Assembly: GCF_000377405.1 (NCBI RefSeq)
Contig: NZ_KB905023.1
Location: 274,020-338,019 of the forward strand
Length of the DNA stretch: 64,000 nucleotides
Direction: 5' to 3'
Source: Thioalkalivibrio sp. ALE31
GTDB taxonomy: Bacteria > Pseudomonadota > Gammaproteobacteria > Ectothiorhodospirales > Ectothiorhodospiraceae
Shown: positions 8,609-17,446 of the stretch, piece after piece
Numbering within the stretch: the stretch's first letter is position 1
Layout: each line of letters begins with the position of its first letter
The notes under the pieces: model-generated
Database searches by the model: none
The model's input: only the letters and a program-made list of their open reading frames with translations
What the model was told of the DNA's origin: nothing
Made by a program: the position numbers and the translations under genes

Positions 8609-9601
8609 ATGAGCGAGCCCTTTCACGAACTCCCCTGGCCCGCCAACCCGGATGGCGAGCCCCGACGCATCGGCGTGGAGATCGAGATGGCCGGGGTGTC
8701 GCTGGAGACGATGGCCGAGACCGTGAAAGGCGAGTTCGGGGGCCACGTCGAATCGGACAACGCCTTCGTCTTCCACGTACGCGACACGGACGTCGGCGAC
8801 TTCCAACTGGAGCTGGACGCCCGGGTACTGAAGGACCGCGGCTACCGCGAACACCTCGCGCGCCTGGGCATCGAGCTGGACGACTCCGACGAGGCCGCGC
8901 TGGAGCGCTGGCTCGCGGACGCCGCGGGCCGCCTGGTCCCGCACGAGATCGTGGCGCCGCCGATCGCGACGGCTGACCTTCCCCGCCTGGACCGGGTGCG
9001 CGCCGCCCTGCAGCAGGCCGGCGCACTGGGTACCGAACGCTCGTTTCTCTATGCCTTCGGGCTGCAGATCAATATCGAGGTGCACCGCACCGATGCCGAG
9101 TGGCTTCTGGCAATCCTACGCAGTTTCCTGCTGATGGTGGAAGTGCTCACTGCGGCGGGCGCCATCGACCTGGCGCGGCGCCTGTCGCCCTACATTCGGT
9201 CTTTCCCCGGCCCGTTTGTACGCTACGTGCTGGACCCGGACTTTCGTCCCGACCGGGAGGGCCTGATCGACGCCTACCTGGCGCACAACCCGACCCGCAA
9301 CCGCCCGCTGGACCTGTTGCCGCTGTTCGCCCACCTGGACCCCGGGCGGATCGACGCGGCCCCCGTGGAGCACGAACTGATCAAGCCGCGGCCGGCCTTC
9401 CACTATCGCCTGCCGAACTGCGAGATCGACGACCCGGACTGGAGCCTCGCGCGGCCGTTCAACGGCTGGGTCGAGGTCGAGCGCCTGGCGGCGGACCCGG
9501 AACGCCTGGAGCGCCTGTCGCGGGAATATCTGGAACGCCCCGGCCAGGCCCTGGGCCGCTGGGCCGACGACTGGAGCCAGCGCCTCCGTGACTGGTTCTG
9601 A
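8609..9601 (+). CDS. Putative amidoligase (Amidoligase_2 type)
   Basis: A 330-residue protein that I assign to the putative amidoligase superfamily (glutamine synthetase-like/ATP-grasp relatives). The basis is the N-terminal RRIGVEIEMAG followed by an acidic strand, and the later FGLQINIEVHR and FVRYVLDPDF blocks. Such enzymes are predicted to form amide bonds using ATP; the substrate is unknown. It overlaps the next gene, a glutamine amidotransferase, by 14 bases, which suggests that glutamine-derived ammonia or gamma-glutamyl transfer is involved. The ATG at 8609 is preferred because it places the conserved block near residue 17. An in-frame ATG at 8579 would add ten residues. No membrane segment or signal peptide is seen. 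Moderately sure of the family. Confidence 0.72.
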   Translation: MSEPFHELPWPANPDGEPRRIGVEIEMAGVSLETMAETVKGEFGGHVESDNAFVFHVRDTDVGDFQLELDARVLKDRGYREHLARLGIELDDSDEAALERWLADAAGRLVPHEIVAPPIATADLPRLDRVRAALQQAGALGTERSFLYAFGLQINIEVHRTDAEWLLAILRSFLLMVEVLTAAGAIDLARRLSPYIRSFPGPFVRYVLDPDFRPDREGLIDAYLAHNPTRNRPLDLLPLFAHLDPGRIDAAPVEHELIKPRPAFHYRLPNCEIDDPDWSLARPFNGWVEVERLAADPERLERLSREYLERPGQALGRWADDWSQRLRDWF

Positions 9602-10430
9602 GCCCGACCGCACGACCACCGATACCGTGGCCGATACCGCGCCGCCGCGTCCACGCCGCCCGGTGATCGCCATTACCGGACCCGACCAGGGCGGCGGGCC
9701 CGCCTGGCTGTTTACCGCGCTCGCGGTGTGGCGCGCCGGCGGCCGTCCGCTGCGGCTGCGCCCGGGAAAACCCCGCAGTCACCGGCGCTTCGATGGTCTG
9801 GTGGTGGGCGGCGGGGCGGATGTGGATCCTGAGCTCTACGGCGAGACGCTCCCCGAGGGGCCGGATGCGGCCGCCATCCGCCAGGCGGAGCGACGCCTGT
9901 CGCAGCGCCTGATCGGCTATCTCTTCTACCCGGCCCTGTGGTTACTGCGCCGGTTATTCCAGTCCCATGGCGGCGTACTGGACACCGACCGCGACCGGCT
10001 GGAAAAGGCCCTGATCCATCGCGCGCTGGACGAGCACCGCCCGATCCTCGGCATCTGTCGCGGGATGCAACTGGTCAACGTGGTACGCGGCGGCACCCTG
10101 CACCGCGACCTGGCCGAGTTCTACGTGGAAACCCCGCAGGCCCGCAGCCTGCTGCCAGTCAAGCCGGTGGAGCTGGACCCGCGCAGCCTTCTGGCCAACA
10201 TCCTGGGCGACACGACGCTCCACGTGAACGCGCTCCACAACCACGCCGTCAATGACCTGGGGCGGGACCTCAAGATCGCGGGCCGCGAATCGACCGGCGT
10301 GGTCCAGGCCATCGAGGCCGAACACGACTGGTGCATCGGCGTGCAGTGGCACCCCGAATACCTCCCACAGAAACGCCGCCACCAGCTCCTGTTCCGCGCC
10401 CTCGTCCAAGCCGCCACCCAAAACGGCTAA
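9588..10430 (+). CDS. Class I glutamine amidotransferase (peptidase C26 type)
   Basis: A 280-residue protein of the gamma-glutamyl hydrolase/PuuD-like C26 group. GICRGMQ contains the nucleophile Cys157, and QWHPEY supplies His255 and Glu257, so the catalytic triad looks complete. Compared with PuuD there is an extra stretch near residues 105-125 (LIGYLFYPALWLLRRL), hydrophobic with flanking arginines, perhaps a partner or membrane contact. The GTG start overlaps the amidoligase gene by 14 bases, arguing for coupled translation and a common pathway. It may hydrolyse a gamma-glutamyl product or feed ammonia to the ligase; sequence cannot decide. Confidence 0.85.
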   Translation: MTGSEPDRTTTDTVADTAPPRPRRPVIAITGPDQGGGPAWLFTALAVWRAGGRPLRLRPGKPRSHRRFDGLVVGGGADVDPELYGETLPEGPDAAAIRQAERRLSQRLIGYLFYPALWLLRRLFQSHGGVLDTDRDRLEKALIHRALDEHRPILGICRGMQLVNVVRGGTLHRDLAEFYVETPQARSLLPVKPVELDPRSLLANILGDTTLHVNALHNHAVNDLGRDLKIAGRESTGVVQAIEAEHDWCIGVQWHPEYLPQKRRHQLLFRALVQAATQNG

Positions 10431-10440
10431 AAGACTGATT

Positions 10441-10646
10441 CACCACGAAGGCACGAAGAAAGGCGATTCACAGGAAGTCTGGAAGAAGAGAAGGTTTGCA
10501 GGTGAAGGGTCGAGTGCGTGACGGTCGCTCAAGGCACCATATCAACGTGCTGCTGGAGGCCGTCGCATCAGCCTTCTTCCGGTCTTAAAACCTTCCTGTG
10601 AATCGCTTTTGACCTGCCCTTCTTCGTGCCTTCGTGGGCTTCGTGG
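10441..10646. repeat. CCACGAAG-type inverted repeat, copy 1
   Basis: CACCACGAAGGCACGAAGAA (10441-10460) and GCGATTCACAGGAAG (10463-10477) recur in reverse complement at 10591-10646 as CTTCCTGTGAATCGC and TTCTTCGTGCCTTCGTGG. The right arm has short extra blocks. It fills the 234-bp gap between two convergent genes. The same motif types occur at 56927-57194 and partly at 41837-42075. Confidence 0.7.
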
Positions 10647-10664
10647 TAAAAAACGCCTTTCGAC

Positions 10665-11297
10665 CTAGGTGGGATAGGGCACGTCCAGGCCGCCGAGGCC
10701 GCAGTAGCCGTTGGGGACCTTGGCGAGGTATTGCTGGTGGTAGTCCTCGGCGAAGTAGTACGCCGGGCCCTCGGCGATCTCGGTGGTGATCGCCCCGCGC
10801 CCGGCGGCGTCCAGCGCAGCCTGGAAACGCTCGCGGCTGGCCTCGGCAGCCGCCATTTGGTCCGCGTCGGTGGTGTAGATCGCGGAGCGGTACTGGGTAC
10901 CGACGTCGTTGCCCTGGCGCATGCCCTGGGTCGGGTCGTGTCCTTCCCAGAAGGTACGCAGCAGCGCCTCCAGCCCGACCCGTTGCGGATCGAGCACCAC
11001 CCGCACCAGTTCGGTGTGCCCGGTCTGGCCGCTACAGACCTCGCGATAGGTCGGGTTCGGGGTATAGCCGCCGCCGTAGCCCACGCTGGTGGAGTACACG
11101 CCCTCCTGCTGCCAGAACAACCGCTCGGCACCCCAGAAACAGCCCATGCCGAAATGGATCACCTGCATGCCCTCGGGGTACGGCGGGGCCAGCGGCGTCC
11201 CCAGGACCATGTGGCGCTCGGGGACCGGCATCGGCTCTTCGCGCCCGGGCAGGGCCTGTTCGGGGGTCGGCATGCGCGGCTCGGAAAAGGCGAACAT
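10665..11297 (-). CDS. msrA: Peptide methionine-(S)-S-oxide reductase MsrA
   Basis: Repairs oxidised methionine in proteins. The catalytic motif GMGCFWGAE has Cys53, and [19 protein letters not shown] is the family block. The 210 residues match the longer proteobacterial form with an N-terminal extension of about 45 residues. It starts 11 nt after the stop of the sugar dehydrogenase gene, so the two are probably co-transcribed. MsrB, the R-stereoisomer enzyme, is encoded separately at 62 kb. Confidence 0.95.
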   Translation of the reverse strand: MFAFSEPRMPTPEQALPGREEPMPVPERHMVLGTPLAPPYPEGMQVIHFGMGCFWGAERLFWQQEGVYSTSVGYGGGYTPNPTYREVCSGQTGHTELVRVVLDPQRVGLEALLRTFWEGHDPTQGMRQGNDVGTQYRSAIYTTDADQMAAAEASRERFQAALDAAGRGAITTEIAEGPAYYFAEDYHQQYLAKVPNGYCGLGGLDVPYPT

Positions 11298-11308
11298 CGG
11301 CGGCTCCG

Positions 11309-12469
11309 TCAGTCGGCCGGGACGAGCCGGATCAGCTCCCCCGGATTGTGGTCGGTCAGGATATAGATGGCCCCGTCATGGACGCGCACGTCCCGCACGC
11401 GGCGGTCGAGATCCGGCAGCACCTCGCTCTCGTTGACCAGCTCGCGCCCCTCGAAGGTCAGCCGGCGAAGGGTCTGATGCGCCAGGCCGCCCACGAGCAG
11501 ATCGCCGTCCCAGTCGGCAAAGGCGGGATCGCGGAGGATCGCCATACCCGAAGGGGCGATGGAGGGCGTCCAGTGATACAGGGGCGATTCCATCCCCTCC
11601 TTCTCGGTCAGGCCTTCGCCGACCTGCCCGCCGGCATACTCCCGGCCGTGGGTAATGACCGGCCAGCCGTAGTTCAGCCCGGGCTCGATGATGTTCACCT
11701 CGTCGCCCCCGCGCGGTCCGTGCTCGTTCTGCCAGAAGGTGCCGGTCTCGGGGTCCATCACCATGCCCTGCGGGTTGCGCACCCCCCAGGCCCAGATCTC
11801 GGGGCGGGCATCGGCATCATCCACCAGCGGATTGTCGTCCGGGACGCGCCCGTCGTCATGCAGCCGGATGATGCTGCCGATATGGGTGGAGGTGTCCTGG
11901 GCATGATCGCGCTGGCCGCGGTCACCCACGCTGATGTACACATAACCCGTGTCATCGAACACGATGCGGCTGCCAAAGTGCCGCCCCCCGGAGACGCCCG
12001 GCTCGGCCGTGAACAGCGTCTCCACACCCTGAAGCTCACCGTCCTGGAAACGTGCGCGCGCCAGGCGTGTGGTGAGCCCGCCATCCACGGCTGCGGAATA
12101 GGTGAAGTACAGCCAGCGGTTCTCGGCGAAGTCGGGATGCAGCGCGAGGTCCAGCAGGCCGCCCTGGTTGCGCGCCTGCAGGTCGCCCGGAACACCGGAC
12201 ACCAACTCGCCCCGGCCGTCGAAGGACCCGGCGTCCTCGAACCAGCGCAGGGTGCCCGGGCGCTCGCTGATCAGGGCCCCGCCCTCCGGCAGAAACGCAA
12301 TGGCCCAGGGGTGATTAAGCCCCTCATGCAGCACACTGGCTTGCAGGCCGTGCTCCCCGGCACCGAGCCCCTCGGCCGAGACCCCGGAGGATCCGGTACA
12401 GGCCATCACCAGACCGGCCAGCACGGGCGCCAGGGTGAGGCGGCTCGTCTTCATCGTGCGCGTCTGCAT
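11309..12469 (-). CDS. PQQ-type aldose sugar dehydrogenase, putative lipoprotein
   Basis: A 386-residue protein of the soluble glucose/sorbosone dehydrogenase family (E. coli YliI/Asd type), a six-bladed beta-propeller. Family features include [22 protein letters not shown] near residue 50, the mid-protein [10 protein letters not shown] and [20 protein letters not shown]. Members oxidise sugars using PQQ in the periplasm. The N-terminus has a basic start, a hydrophobic stretch and LVMAC, a possible lipobox, so it may be lipid-anchored. An alternative start at the second Met is possible. No pqq biosynthesis genes are in the window, so cofactor supply is unknown. Physiological substrate undetermined. 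Confidence 0.85.
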   Translation of the reverse strand: MQTRTMKTSRLTLAPVLAGLVMACTGSSGVSAEGLGAGEHGLQASVLHEGLNHPWAIAFLPEGGALISERPGTLRWFEDAGSFDGRGELVSGVPGDLQARNQGGLLDLALHPDFAENRWLYFTYSAAVDGGLTTRLARARFQDGELQGVETLFTAEPGVSGGRHFGSRIVFDDTGYVYISVGDRGQRDHAQDTSTHIGSIIRLHDDGRVPDDNPLVDDADARPEIWAWGVRNPQGMVMDPETGTFWQNEHGPRGGDEVNIIEPGLNYGWPVITHGREYAGGQVGEGLTEKEGMESPLYHWTPSIAPSGMAILRDPAFADWDGDLLVGGLAHQTLRRLTFEGRELVNESEVLPDLDRRVRDVRVHDGAIYILTDHNPGELIRLVPAD

Positions 12470-12581
12470 GGTTCACCTCCTTGGAAAATGCGATGCCTGC
12501 GGGGCGGGATACCGCTGGAGACTTGGGCGGCACGGCCAGGAGCCGTGCATCATTCATATCCTTTTGGGATGCCGCGGGGGC

Positions 12582-13403
12582 CTACGGGTTCCCCGGCTGG
12601 CAGACCGGACACCAGTAGGTCGCACGCAGGTGCTCGCCCAGTCGGGCATATTCGACCGGTGCCCCGCACTGGTGACAGGGCTCACCCCGACGACCGTAGA
12701 CGTTCAGAAACGCCCCCGCCTCCGCACGCTCACGGGTAATCCGCGGCCCCGGCTTCACATTGCGCCGCAGCAGGCGCTCGGCATCGCGGTACAACCCGCA
12801 CAGCATGGCCTCCGGCACCTGTGCCAGAGGGCGCAGTGGATGGCACCCCTGCAGGAACAGCACCTCGGACTTGTAGATGTTGCCGATCCCCGCCGCCAGG
12901 GACTGATCCAGCAGCACATCCACGATCGGGCGGGCTGAATCGGCACGATCGCGTACCCGGGCAACAACCGCATCCAGGTCAATCGCCGGGTCCAGCAGGT
13001 CGGGGCCCACCCGCGCATCCAGCCGGGGAACGTCCCGTGCGCCGTCCGCGCGCGGACGCCACTGCAGCTCACGCGGGTGGAAACAGACCAGCACGCGATC
13101 CGGCAGGCCCAGCACCGCCCACGCCCCGGCCGCCGGCTTGTGCCACGCCGCGCCCGGCGCATACTGGTGCCAGGTCCCGTACATCCCAAGATGGCTGCGC
13201 AACTGCCAGCGCCGCCCGTCCGCCGCCTCCAGGTCCAGCAGCAGGTGCTTGCCCCGGGCCTGCACGGCCTCCGCGGTCATCGCGCCGTGTTCCAGTAACG
13301 GATCTCCGCGGCGCACACGGGTGGCGACCCGGCTCAGCGCCACCCCCTCGAGCACGGGCCGCAGCGCCGCCGCCAGCTTGTGGATCGTATCGCCCTCGGG
13401 CAT
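12582..13403 (-). CDS. nei: Endonuclease VIII-type DNA glycosylase (Nei/Fpg family)
   Basis: Base-excision repair enzyme removing oxidised bases. It begins MPEGDTIHKL, with the catalytic Pro2 and Glu3 of the family. A helix-two-turns-helix region contains AAGIGNIYKSEVLFLQG. The C-terminal zinc finger is of CHQC...CPVC type near residues 240-268. MPEGDTI and the overall length of 273 favour the Nei branch over MutM. The gene stands alone on the minus strand. Confidence 0.88.
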   Translation of the reverse strand: MPEGDTIHKLAAALRPVLEGVALSRVATRVRRGDPLLEHGAMTAEAVQARGKHLLLDLEAADGRRWQLRSHLGMYGTWHQYAPGAAWHKPAAGAWAVLGLPDRVLVCFHPRELQWRPRADGARDVPRLDARVGPDLLDPAIDLDAVVARVRDRADSARPIVDVLLDQSLAAGIGNIYKSEVLFLQGCHPLRPLAQVPEAMLCGLYRDAERLLRRNVKPGPRITRERAEAGAFLNVYGRRGEPCHQCGAPVEYARLGEHLRATYWCPVCQPGNP

Positions 13404-13535
13404 GGCACCCCATCTCCTTGAGCCGCATCCGGATCAAACGAATGCAATCGGGAACGCTGAGGCCGCCCCCCTTGAATGATTGGCACTCTTGGGCCAAATT
13501 CGGAAAACTTGTCAAGGTACAGGGAGGTACCTAGA

Positions 13536-14571
13536 ATGAAAGATAGATCCGCCCTCGGCAGTAAGCCTTCTCTCAATGATTCAGGGAAGGCCGACCCCGA
13601 GGGCTCTTTGTTTCTGCGCCACGCAAGTCCTGCCGTGACTGCGGTGCTGGTCGACGCCGGCTTCTTTCTGGTTCGAAGCCGACGCATTTTCGGCAAGCAA
13701 GGCCCGGAAGAAACCGCGAAAACCCTCCACGGTCTCGCCCTTGATCATCTCAACGCCCCACGCAATGGGCCGCGGGTTTCCCGCCTCTATCGCATATTTG
13801 TCTACGACGCCCACCCGTCGAACTGGAAAGGACACACCCCACTAGGCAAGAGCCTGTCGACCAGGGGAACACTGATCAATGTACACGCTCGCGCTCGAGT
13901 CGCTTTTGCGTGCGAACAAGGCGCGGTGACTGCCGTGCAGTCATTCTGCACAAGGGAGCCGCAACGCCGTGCGCGCGCAAAAGCGGCCGAGCCTCCTGGG
14001 GTTGGCACCCCAGGTTCCCCGATCCTGCGTTGCGCCGCTTACAGGTAGAACCACTACCTGTTGCACAACGCGCCTTGTCTCGGAAAACCTGGGGTACCAA
14101 CGCGAGTGTGTACATTGATCAGTGTTTCCCTGGGGCAGAAGCGAGGTCGCCGTATGGCGGCGGGCATTCCATGACGCACTTCGCAGCCAGCGAAAGGTCG
14201 CTTTGCGGCTCGGGGAGCTGCCGACCAACCATGTCCACTGGCGCCTGAAGCAACACGCGCTGCATGCACTCTGCCAGGGAGCGCGCGACTGGACGGACAT
14301 CACCGACGCCGATTTCCACCTCGACCTGCGCCAAAAGGGCGTGGATATGCGATTGGGCATTGATATCGCCGCATTGTCGTTCAAGCAACAGGTGAATCAG
14401 ATCATCCTGGTCTCGGGCGACTCCGATTTCGTTCCAGCCGCCAAACTGGCACGACGGGAAGGGATCGATTTCATCCTCGACCCCATGTGGGCAACCATCC
14501 GCCCAGACCTGCACGAACACATCGACGGTCTGAGAAGTGTTTGCCCGCGCCCGACGCCTGCGACTCCCTGA
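13536..14571 (+). pseudogene. NYN-domain (LabA-like) protein interrupted by a palindromic element
   Basis: The 5' part (13536-13862) starts at an ATG with AGGGAGG about 8 nt upstream. It encodes AVLVDAGFFLVRSRRIF and RLYRIFVYDAHP, the beginning of a NYN (PIN-like RNase) domain. The 3' part (14132-14571), in another frame, encodes FHDALRSQRKVALRLGEL, DLRQKGVDMRLGIDIA and ILVSGDSDFVPAAKLARREG, the rest of the same domain with its acidic active-site residues. Between them is a 269-bp inverted-repeat element. Translation from the normal start ends inside the element at 14048. Removal of the element would roughly restore a protein of about 250 residues. I regard the gene as inactivated. Confidence 0.85.
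13863..14131. mobile_element. Palindromic MITE-like element, copy A (269 bp)
   Basis: Ends are inverted repeats of 31 bp with two mismatches, beginning AGGGGAACACTGATCAAT on the left and AGGGAAACACTGATCAAT on the right (read inward). Internal arms include CCTGGGGT/ACCCCAGG and TGACTGC/GCAGTCA. No protein is encoded. It interrupts a NYN gene. It is in the opposite orientation to the copies at 22414 and 39264. No clear target duplication is visible at this copy. Confidence 0.85.
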
Positions 14572-14604
14572 CACCACCCAATAGCGCATGAAGGCGGTGG
14601 CTGA

Positions 14605-15582
14605 TCAGCGCTTGCGGTCGGGGTACAGGCGCGGCTCGCCGGCGGGGCGGGTGCGGAACAGGCGCATGGACCACAGATACTGCGCCGGGGCCTGTTCGAT
14701 GCCGCGTTCCACGGCTGCGTTCATATGTCGGGCATCCGCCTCGTCGTCGCCGGCGGGATAGTCCTCCAGCGGCGGCCACAGGCGCATCACGTACTGATCC
14801 GCCGCGGGGTCGTACCAGGCGAAGCTGGGGAGCACCGCGGCCTTCGACATGCGCGTCAGGCGCGCCAGCGCGGTCAGCGTGGCCTTCTTCACACCGAAGA
14901 AGTCGACGAAGACGGCGCCCTCGGCGCCCAGGTCCTCGTCCGGCAGGTAATAGAAGAACCGCCCGCGCTTGAGCTGGCGGATTGCCGGGCGCAGGCCCTG
15001 ATCGCGGGCGAAGATGTCGCCGGAGTAGCGCGTCCTGCTGCGGTGGTTGATCCACTCCAGCACCGGGTTCTTCATCGGCTTGGCGAAGGACACGCCATCG
15101 AACATCTGGCTCATGCGCACGCCGCCGTAGTCCAGCGCCAGTGAATGCGGCGCGAGGATGATCACCGGGATGCCGGCCGAGCTCAGGCGCTCGTAATGTT
15201 CCAGGCCCTCGATGCGGATACGCGCGGCATGCTGCCCCGGCTTGCCGAACCACAACAGGCCATAGTCCAGCACGGTCTGTGCCTGGTAGCGGTAATAGGC
15301 CTCCAGGCGTTGCATGCGTTCGGCGGGGCTCAGCTGCGGGAAGCACAGCTCCAGGTTGCGTTCGGCCACCGCGCGGCTGCGCCCGGCAAAGCGCCGGATC
15401 AGCCGGCCCAGGCCACGGGCCAGGCCACGCACGGCCGGGCGCGGCAATTCCTGCAGCACCCACGCCAGGCCCAGCAGCAGCCAGCTGCCCCAGTAGCGCG
15501 GGGCGAAGTGGGCCGCGGTCAGCGGGGCCTGGTAGGCGCCGGCGTCCTCGCTCCGGCTTCGATCGTCGTCGGCTGCGCTCAT
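14605..15582 (-). CDS. lpxL: Kdo2-lipid A lauroyl-type acyltransferase
   Basis: A 325-residue inner-membrane acyltransferase of the LpxL/HtrB/LpxM family, which adds a secondary acyl chain to lipid A. One N-terminal hydrophobic anchor (SWLLLGLAWVLQEL) is followed by the HX4D catalytic motif in APHSLALDYGG, then the family region FFYYLPDEDLG. The ATG at 15582 overlaps the TPR gene stop by four bases. LpxL versus LpxM or LpxP specificity cannot be assigned from sequence alone. Confidence 0.88.
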   Translation of the reverse strand: MSAADDDRSRSEDAGAYQAPLTAAHFAPRYWGSWLLLGLAWVLQELPRPAVRGLARGLGRLIRRFAGRSRAVAERNLELCFPQLSPAERMQRLEAYYRYQAQTVLDYGLLWFGKPGQHAARIRIEGLEHYERLSSAGIPVIILAPHSLALDYGGVRMSQMFDGVSFAKPMKNPVLEWINHRSRTRYSGDIFARDQGLRPAIRQLKRGRFFYYLPDEDLGAEGAVFVDFFGVKKATLTALARLTRMSKAAVLPSFAWYDPAADQYVMRLWPPLEDYPAGDDEADARHMNAAVERGIEQAPAQYLWSMRLFRTRPAGEPRLYPDRKR

Positions 15583-15938
15583 GCGCCCCCGGAGCCGTCG
15601 CCCGGCCCGTCCGTGGCGGCCTGCTGCTTGCGGGCGCGCTTGGCGAAGACCTCCATCTCCTTCACCGCCTGCAGGTCGCCCTTCTCCGTGGCCACGCGAA
15701 TGCCGCGCTCGCAGGTGGACAGCGCCGCCTCGGGGCGCTCGAGCTGGACCAGCGTCTTCGCCAGCAGTTTCCACGCCGCGGAGTACCCGCCGTCCAGTTC
15801 CAATGCGCGCTCGAGGTGCGGAACGGCGGCCTCGAGCTGACCGTCGGTCGCCAGGGCGTTGCCCAGCGAGAAACGCAACATGGCGGAGTCCTGTCCGCCA
15901 TCGAGCATGTTCTGGAAACGTTCGATCATGTCGCTCAT
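15579..15938 (-). CDS. Tetratricopeptide repeat protein
   Basis: A 119-residue soluble protein containing about two TPR units (SAMLRFSLGNALATDGQLEAA and the following ERALELDGGYSAAWKLLAKTL). It ends in a basic then Gly/Asp-rich tail. No signal peptide. It is translationally coupled to the lipid A acyltransferase gene, so it may assist that enzyme or its complex, but no direct evidence exists. Function otherwise unknown. Confidence 0.8.
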   Translation of the reverse strand: MSDMIERFQNMLDGGQDSAMLRFSLGNALATDGQLEAAVPHLERALELDGGYSAAWKLLAKTLVQLERPEAALSTCERGIRVATEKGDLQAVKEMEVFAKRARKQQAATDGPGDGSGGA

Positions 15939-15978
15939 GGGGCACCTCCCGCGCCGCCGGTCAAACGATGCGTTCAGG

Positions 15979-17433
15979 CTAACGCCGCCAGAAGGCGGGC
16001 GACAGAAGCACCAGCACGGTAAAGATTTCCAGCCGCCCCATCAGCATGGCGAGCACGAGAACCCATTTGCTGAAATCGTTGATTGACTGGAAATTGGGCC
16101 CGACCTCACCCAGCCCGGGGCCGAGGTTGTTCAGCGTGGCCGCGACCGCGGAAAACGACGTGACCTGATCGAGCCCCGACGCCATTAGCGCCAGCATCAT
16201 CACCACGAATACCATCACGTAGGCCGCGAGAAAGCCCCACACCGCCTGCACGACGCGGTCCGGTGCCTCCTTGCCGTTCACCTTGACCGTGATCCGCGCA
16301 TGCGGATGGATCAGCCGCTTGATCTCGCGCAGGCCCTGCTTGGCCAGCAACAGCACGCGCACCACCTTCATGCCGCCGCCGGTGGAGCCGGTACAGCCGC
16401 CGATGAACGACAGGAAGATCAGCAGTACCGGGAGGAAACCGGGCCACAGATAGAAGGCATCCGTGGCATAGCCCGTGGTGGTCGCGATGGACACGACATG
16501 GAAGATCCCGCGCCGCAGCGCATCCCCGAGCTGATCGGTAAACCCGCTCCAGAGCATGAAGGCAACCACCAGCACCGTTGCGGAACCCAGCACCAGCAGA
16601 TAGGCGCGCAGCTCCTCGTCGCGCCGGTAGGGCTTCCAGGTCGCCCGATGCAGTACCAGGAAATGCAGGGCGAAGTTCATCCCGGCCAGCACCATGAAGG
16701 CAATGGCGACGATCTCGATGGCCACCGAATCGAAATGACCGATGCTGGCGTCATAGGTCGAGAATCCGCCAATGGCGACCGTGGTAAACGAATGCGCCAC
16801 CGCGTCGAAGGCATCCATGCCGGCGGCCCAGTAGGCCAGCGCGCAGGCCACGGTCAGGCCCAGGTAGATGTACCAGAGGTTGCGCGCGGTCTCGGCGATG
16901 CGCGGGGTGAGTTTATTGTCGCGGATCGGCCCCGGGGTCTCGGCCTTGAACAGCTGCATGCCGCCGACGCCCAGCAGCGGGAGGATGGCCACCGCCAGCA
17001 CGATGATGCCCATGCCCCCCATCCACTGGAGTTGCTGGCGATACCACAGGAGCGCCCGCGGCAGGTCATCCAGCCCGGTCAGTACCGTGGCCCCGGTGGT
17101 GGTCAGCCCGGACATCGACTCGAAGGCCGCATCGGTAAAGGAGATCTGCAGACTCGGATCGAGGAACAGGGGCGTCGCCCCGGCGATGCCCAGCCCCAGC
17201 CAGAACAGCACCACCAGGATGAAGCCGTCGCGCGCCTGCAGTTCCCGACGCATCCGGTACAACGGGGCCCACAGCAGCCCGCCAATCAGCAGGAGCAGGG
17301 CAAAGGCCTGCAGGAACACCAGCGCGGTGGCCTCCCCGTACAGGAAGCCGATGGCCGCCGGCGGGAGCATCGCCAGACTGAACAGCGTCAGCAGAACACC
17401 CAGCAACCGGGCGGTGGAGGCAAGATGAAGCAT
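15979..17433 (-). CDS. trkH: Trk potassium uptake protein TrkH
   Basis: The K+-conducting membrane subunit, 484 residues, with four pore-loop repeats. The selectivity-filter glycines are visible in LTTTGATVL, TVAIGGFST, ATTTGYAT and LNNLGPGLGE. The GGCTGSTGGGMKV motif precedes the last repeat. It lies 13 bp downstream of trkA, its cytoplasmic regulator, at the end of the ntrYX cluster. Uptake of K+ is important for osmotic adaptation in a salt-loving host. Confidence 0.95.
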   Translation of the reverse strand: MLHLASTARLLGVLLTLFSLAMLPPAAIGFLYGEATALVFLQAFALLLLIGGLLWAPLYRMRRELQARDGFILVVLFWLGLGIAGATPLFLDPSLQISFTDAAFESMSGLTTTGATVLTGLDDLPRALLWYRQQLQWMGGMGIIVLAVAILPLLGVGGMQLFKAETPGPIRDNKLTPRIAETARNLWYIYLGLTVACALAYWAAGMDAFDAVAHSFTTVAIGGFSTYDASIGHFDSVAIEIVAIAFMVLAGMNFALHFLVLHRATWKPYRRDEELRAYLLVLGSATVLVVAFMLWSGFTDQLGDALRRGIFHVVSIATTTGYATDAFYLWPGFLPVLLIFLSFIGGCTGSTGGGMKVVRVLLLAKQGLREIKRLIHPHARITVKVNGKEAPDRVVQAVWGFLAAYVMVFVVMMLALMASGLDQVTSFSAVAATLNNLGPGLGEVGPNFQSINDFSKWVLVLAMLMGRLEIFTVLVLLSPAFWRR

Positions 17434-17446
17434 CTGCGCCTCCCGC

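Noticed and set aside
13509..13541. TTGTCA-N17-TAGAAT before the NYN gene, resembling a sigma70 promoter
   Set aside because: The -10-like box overlaps the start codon that has the best ribosome binding site (AGGGAGG), so it cannot serve that start. Kept only as a coincidence.
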